From NCBI GenBank assembly GCA_965205535.1, contig CBDBHH010000005.1:1302001-1366000 (forward strand): a DNA stretch of 64,000 nt, in the 5' to 3' direction. Under the pieces are notes generated by a model. That model did not search any database. It was not told the origin of the DNA and worked only from the letters and a program-made list of their open reading frames with translations. Position numbers and translations under genes: made by a program. Each line of letters opens with the position of its first letter. Positions within the stretch are counted from its first letter, which is position 1. Below, piece by piece: positions 61,182-64,000 of the stretch. The DNA is from UBA8079 sp965205535. Its GTDB lineage: Bacteria; Pseudomonadota; Alphaproteobacteria; UBA6615.

Positions 61182-61205
61182 AAGACCTTAAACTAGGAAA
61201 TTCCG
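61182..61205 (-). repeat. Right terminal inverted repeat of the IS1595 element
   Basis: On the minus strand it reads CGGAATTTCCTAGTTTAAGG then TCTT, pairing with the left end at 23 of 24 bases. Followed on the plus strand by the second target copy TTTTGGAA. Confidence 0.93.
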
Positions 61206-61224
61206 TTTTGGAAAGACTGTGCAT
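61206..61224 (-). pseudogene. Detached start of the secreted-protein gene cut by the IS element
   Basis: On the minus strand ATG at 61224-61222 begins MHSLSK, then meets the insertion element. Without the element and one TTTTGGAA copy it joins in frame to 58824 and continues to TAA 58453. The promoter of that gene must lie beyond 61224, between here and the tRNA gene. Confidence 0.85.
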
Positions 61225-61418
61225 TGGCTTCGCTCTCAGGTTGTTTTCGTTCCCTATTAACTCGGAAAAACGCGGTCGATAGTGCTCCGAAGAGCTAATA
61301 ACCAGCGCATATGATAATACCGGATTGGTTGTGCGCAAAATGGTTAACGTCTGATCTTGTTTTTTCCGAGGCAAAAATACTGTTTCGCAATGGGTAGAAG
61401 CAATCGTCGTGCCAAGTA

Positions 61419-61495
61419 TGGCGCGCCCGGCAGGATTCGAACCTGCGACCCTCGGCTTCGGAAGCCGATACTCTATCCAGCTGAGCTACGGGCGC
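61419..61495 (-). tRNA. tRNA-Arg (anticodon CCG)
   Basis: A 77-nt tRNA read on the minus strand from 61495. Acceptor GCGCCCG pairs with CGGGCGC, the D arm has AGCTCAGCTGGATAGAGT, the anticodon loop is TTCCGAA (anticodon CCG, reading CGG), and the T arm is GCAGGTTCGAATCCTGC. The CCA end is encoded. It reads codon CGG, common in such a GC-rich genome. Confidence 0.95.
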
Positions 61496-61636
61496 GTCAC
61501 GGGCGGGACAATTGCGCCAAAGGGCTCGAAGGTCAAGCAAAGCTGCAATTCGGCAACACATTGCCGGGCGGCCTCTCGCACCCCATATTGTCGCAAATAG
61601 TCAAATTTGGTGCCCTGAAGGGCGGGAGAATCGACA

Positions 61637-62053
61637 ATGAGTAGCGACAGCGACTCCAAAATTGCGAAAACGGACGAGGAATGGCGCCAGGAATTGACGC
61701 CGGAGCAGTACCAGATTACCCGCCTGGCAGGCACCGAACGCCCGTTTACCGGCAAATATCACGATTCCAAGGACCCTGGAACGTTCCATTGTGTGTGTTG
61801 CGGCACGCCGTTGTTCAATTCCGGCGAAAAATACGATTCCGGTACCGGATGGCCCAGTTTCTGGCAGCCGGTCACCGAGAACGCGGTCGAAACCAAGGTC
61901 GACCGGGCGCATGGGATGGTTCGCAATGAGGTTGTTTGCGCAAAATGTGATGCCCATCTGGGCCATGTTTTCCCCGATGGACCGCCGCCCACGGGTCTGC
62001 GCTACTGCATGAATTCAGCTTCGCTCGATCTGAAATCCGACGACGAGGGCTAG
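61637..62053 (+). CDS. msrB: Peptide-methionine (R)-S-oxide reductase
   Basis: A 138-residue enzyme repairing oxidised methionine. The zinc-binding pairs are in HCVCCGTPLFNSGEKYDSGT and VCAKCDAHLGHVFPDG; the catalytic cysteine is in GLRYCMNSASL near the C-terminus. WPSFWQPV is the substrate pocket signature. Its stop overlaps the convergent hydrolase gene by 4 bp. Confidence 0.96.
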   Translation: MSSDSDSKIAKTDEEWRQELTPEQYQITRLAGTERPFTGKYHDSKDPGTFHCVCCGTPLFNSGEKYDSGTGWPSFWQPVTENAVETKVDRAHGMVRNEVVCAKCDAHLGHVFPDGPPPTGLRYCMNSASLDLKSDDEG

Positions 62054-63054
62054 CGTTTCACGAAACGCTGCTGCGGGTCGCCCTGATCTGCCCCCGACGG
62101 CAGGTCGCGCCCCGGGTCTTCGATCCAGCTCAGGATATCGCCCAGCACGACGTCGCCCTGCAAATCGCGCAGCAGCATGTGATAGCCGTCGTCATACACG
62201 GCGATCCGCCGTTGGCTGTCAGGCGCGTCGGGAAGGTTGGCGATCATTTTGCGCGAGGCATCCGGCGGCACGATGTCGTCGTTCGCACCGTACAAAAGCA
62301 GTGCCGGGGCATCGAAGTCGGGCGATGCGTCCAACGCCTCATCCATCAAATTGACGATGCCCCAGATCGCATCGACCCGGGTGTTCTTGATCACCAGCGG
62401 GTCGTTGCCGAGTGCGCGCAGCATCTCGACATTGTCCGACGGATTGCGCTTGATGCCCTGACCGCTGAGCGGCAGCCACGGCATGGTGTGGGCGAATAGC
62501 CACAGGCTCATGGATTGATAGAAGGGCATCGTCACCCGGCCCCACACGGCCGGCGCCACGAGAATCAGGCCGTCCACATCCAGCTCCCCTTCTGTTTCCG
62601 GGTCGATCCAGGCCGACATCAGGACCGCACCGCCCATGCTCTCGCCCATCGCGTATACGCGCGCGCCGGGATAGGCCGCGCGCGCCGCCTCGATCGCAGC
62701 CTTTGCGTCACTTCTTAGCCGGTCGCCGCCGGGCCATTCGCCGGCGTTCTCCGATGCCCCGAAACCGCGCTGGTCATAGGCCAGCGTCGCGATCCCGTTC
62801 TCGGCCAGGCGCGGCCCGATCTCGGCAAATGCGTTCGAGTAATCGTTGAACCCGTGCAGAGTTACAATCACCGCGTGCGGGGTGGTTTCTGGCAGCCAGC
62901 GGCGCAGCGGCAGCCGGGTGCCGTCGGGCGTGATGAAATGGGTTTCGGTCAGGGTTGGCGGCATTGGTGTCTCGGCGAGGGGCCCGGGGGCCTGGGTGCG
63001 TGGCGCGCAGGCGGCCAGCGCGGCGAGAAGGAGGAGGGTGAAACGAAACCTCAT
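62050..63054 (-). CDS. Alpha/beta-hydrolase lipoprotein (lysophospholipase-like)
   Basis: A 334-residue hydrolase with a lipoprotein signal (FTLLLLAALAAC, lipobox LAAC). VIVTLHGFNDYSNAFAEIGP and the nucleophile elbow in VYAMGESMGGAVLMSAW are clear, with a catalytic acid in LLYGANDDIVPP and a His in YDDGYHMLLRDL. This is the PldB/monoglyceride-lipase type (Hydrolase_4), with activity likely at the outer leaflet or periplasm. The start overlaps the end of the upstream ABC gene by 4 bp. Confidence 0.9.
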   Translation of the reverse strand: MRFRFTLLLLAALAACAPRTQAPGPLAETPMPPTLTETHFITPDGTRLPLRRWLPETTPHAVIVTLHGFNDYSNAFAEIGPRLAENGIATLAYDQRGFGASENAGEWPGGDRLRSDAKAAIEAARAAYPGARVYAMGESMGGAVLMSAWIDPETEGELDVDGLILVAPAVWGRVTMPFYQSMSLWLFAHTMPWLPLSGQGIKRNPSDNVEMLRALGNDPLVIKNTRVDAIWGIVNLMDEALDASPDFDAPALLLYGANDDIVPPDASRKMIANLPDAPDSQRRIAVYDDGYHMLLRDLQGDVVLGDILSWIEDPGRDLPSGADQGDPQQRFVKR

Positions 63055-64000
63055 GCGGTGGTCGCGTCGCCCCGGGTCAGGGCCAGGAACACGTCTTCCA
63101 GATCGGGCTCCTCGGTGGAAAGGTCCGCCACGGTGAGGCCCGCCGCCGAGACCGCGTCGAGAATCTTCCGGACTTCGGTCTCACGCGTGCGGTAGCGGAA
63201 GGTGAGGGTGCGCGCGTCGCTAAGTTCTGCGTTGAACGCCTGCAAGCCAGCCGGCAACTCGGTGAGGTCGTCGGTCACGGCGATGCGCAGTTCCTTGTTG
63301 TCGAGCCGCTCGACCAGCGCGCGGGTCTCGTCGCATGCGATCACCTGGCCTTCGTTGATGATCGCGATGCGGTCGCAGAGTTCCTCGGCTTCTTCCAGAT
63401 AATGTGTGGTCAGCACCACCGTGGTGCCGTTCTCGTTGAGTTCGCGCACAAAGGCCCAGAGCGACTGGCGCAATTCGATATCCACACCGGCGGTTGGCTC
63501 GTCGAGGACCAGCACCGGCGGGTTGTGGACCAGCGCCTTGGCAACCAGCAGCCGGCGGCGCATGCCGCCCGACAGCGACCGGGAATAGGCCTCCGACTTG
63601 TCGGTCAGCCCAACCCGCTCGAGGATTTCCGTCGTGCGCCGTTCGACCGGCGGCACGCCATAGAAGCCGGCCTGTACTTCCAGCATCTCGCGCGGGCTGA
63701 AGAAGGCGTCCAGGTTGAGCTCCTGGGGCACCACGCCGATTGCCGCACGGGCCTGGCGCGGTTCCTGGTCGATGTCGATACCCCAGACCTTTGCTGTGCC
63801 GCTGGATTTGATCACCAGCCCGGCGAGGATGTTGATGAAGGTCGACTTGCCCGCCCCGTTCGGCCCCAGCAGGCCGAAGATGCCGCCGCGCGGCACTTCC
63901 AGATCGACCGCCTTGAGGGCATGCACCCTGGCACCGCCGTCGGCCCGGTAGGTCTTGTCCACGCCCACGGCCGAGATCGCCAGGTCGGGCAGCGTGCCGT
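63051..64000 (-). CDS. ABC exporter ATP-binding protein, 5' end outside window
   Basis: About 316 residues visible; the frame is open to the right edge. The GTG codons near 63968 lie inside it (upstream LPDLAISA), so the start is probably beyond base 64000. Walker A LLGPNGAGKSTFINILAGLV, signature SLSGGMRRRLLVAKALVHN, Walker B PVLVLDEPTAGVDIELRQSL and VVLTTHYLEEAEELCDRIAI are intact. The C-terminal tail of about 90 residues resembles CcmA/YadG-type ABC-2 drug or polysaccharide exporters. The permease is not in this window and may lie upstream. Confidence 0.92.
   Translation of the reverse strand, partial: GTLPDLAISAVGVDKTYRADGGARVHALKAVDLEVPRGGIFGLLGPNGAGKSTFINILAGLVIKSSGTAKVWGIDIDQEPRQARAAIGVVPQELNLDAFFSPREMLEVQAGFYGVPPVERRTTEILERVGLTDKSEAYSRSLSGGMRRRLLVAKALVHNPPVLVLDEPTAGVDIELRQSLWAFVRELNENGTTVVLTTHYLEEAEELCDRIAIINEGQVIACDETRALVERLDNKELRIAVTDDLTELPAGLQAFNAELSDARTLTFRYRTRETEVRKILDAVSAAGLTVADLSTEEPDLEDVFLALTRGDATTA

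Larger units (their letters stand above)
58833..61205 (+). mobile_element. Complete IS1595-family insertion element with passenger genes
   Basis: A 2373-bp element bounded by 24-bp inverted ends (58833-58856 and 61182-61205, 23 of 24 bases matching) and flanked by an exact 8-bp duplication TTTTGGAA (58825-58832 and 61206-61213), the length normal for this family. It carries a transposase on the plus strand, an overlapping P63C-domain gene with frame damage and a convergent lipoprotein gene. It disrupts a secreted-protein gene. The intact ends suggest that it could still move if the transposase works. Confidence 0.93.

Noticed and set aside
61182..61495. tRNA-Arg as the insertion site of an integrative element
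   Set aside because: The element ends at 61205, more than 200 bp from the tRNA, and has IS ends with an 8-bp target copy and no integrase.
1..64000. CRISPR array or prophage
   Set aside because: No regularly spaced repeats, cas genes or phage structural genes were seen.

Overview
This 64 kb window is GC-rich chromosomal DNA of an alphaproteobacterium, probably Rhodospirillales-like. Support: the order mutM, enoyl-CoA hydratase, rpsT, dnaA, dnaN, recF, gyrB; ubiE-ubiB divergent from mutM; MmcB; a RegB-type kinase; and a cobalamin pathway mixing CobN with CbiD and CbiG. Genus or species cannot be assigned from the sequence alone.

Layout. 1-9 kb: DUF3501 protein (cut by the window edge), SH3 protein, 2-hydroxyacid dehydrogenase, then a tightly packed minus-strand run moeB, cysK, Rrf2 regulator, dut, coaBC, ubiB, ubiE. 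9-21 kb: plus-strand replication and housekeeping block (mutM, rpsT, dnaA, dnaN, recF, gyrB, a class A penicillin-binding protein). 21-26 kb: transporters (MFS, a YnjD-like ABC ATPase, two tandem EamA proteins), a DapA-family lyase and a YcgN protein. 26-50.5 kb: a nearly complete cobalamin region. Corrin-ring genes are cobA, cbiX, cobI, cbiG-cobJ fusion, cobM, cbiD, cobK, cobH, cobL and cobB. Cobalt insertion, adenosylation and nucleotide-loop genes are cobW, cobN, cobO, cobQ, cobD, cobU, cobC, cobS and cobT. A cobalamin riboswitch sits directly before cobU-cobW-cobN-cobO-cobQ. No cobG, cobF or chelatase cobS/cobT subunits of CobNST are seen; CbiD probably replaces CobF.

50.5-58.8 kb is accessory and shows decay. 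It holds an acetyltransferase gene with one in-frame TGA, a RegB-like sensor kinase whose ATP-binding end is replaced by the tail of an FkbM methyltransferase gene (a deletion or recombination junction), hldE, mmcB, a tiny Tat-type exported peptide beside a TPR methyltransferase, a DJ-1/PfpI-like protein without the usual cysteine, and a bactofilin.

58.8-61.2 kb is a complete IS1595-family element of 2373 bp with 24-bp inverted ends and a perfect 8-bp target duplication. It carries a transposase, a frameshifted P63C-domain gene and a lipoprotein gene. It has landed in codons 4-7 of a small secreted-protein gene, and the interrupted gene can be rebuilt exactly (130 codons plus stop) from the two flanks. 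The window ends with tRNA-Arg(CCG), msrB, a lipoprotein hydrolase and an ABC exporter ATPase cut by the right edge.
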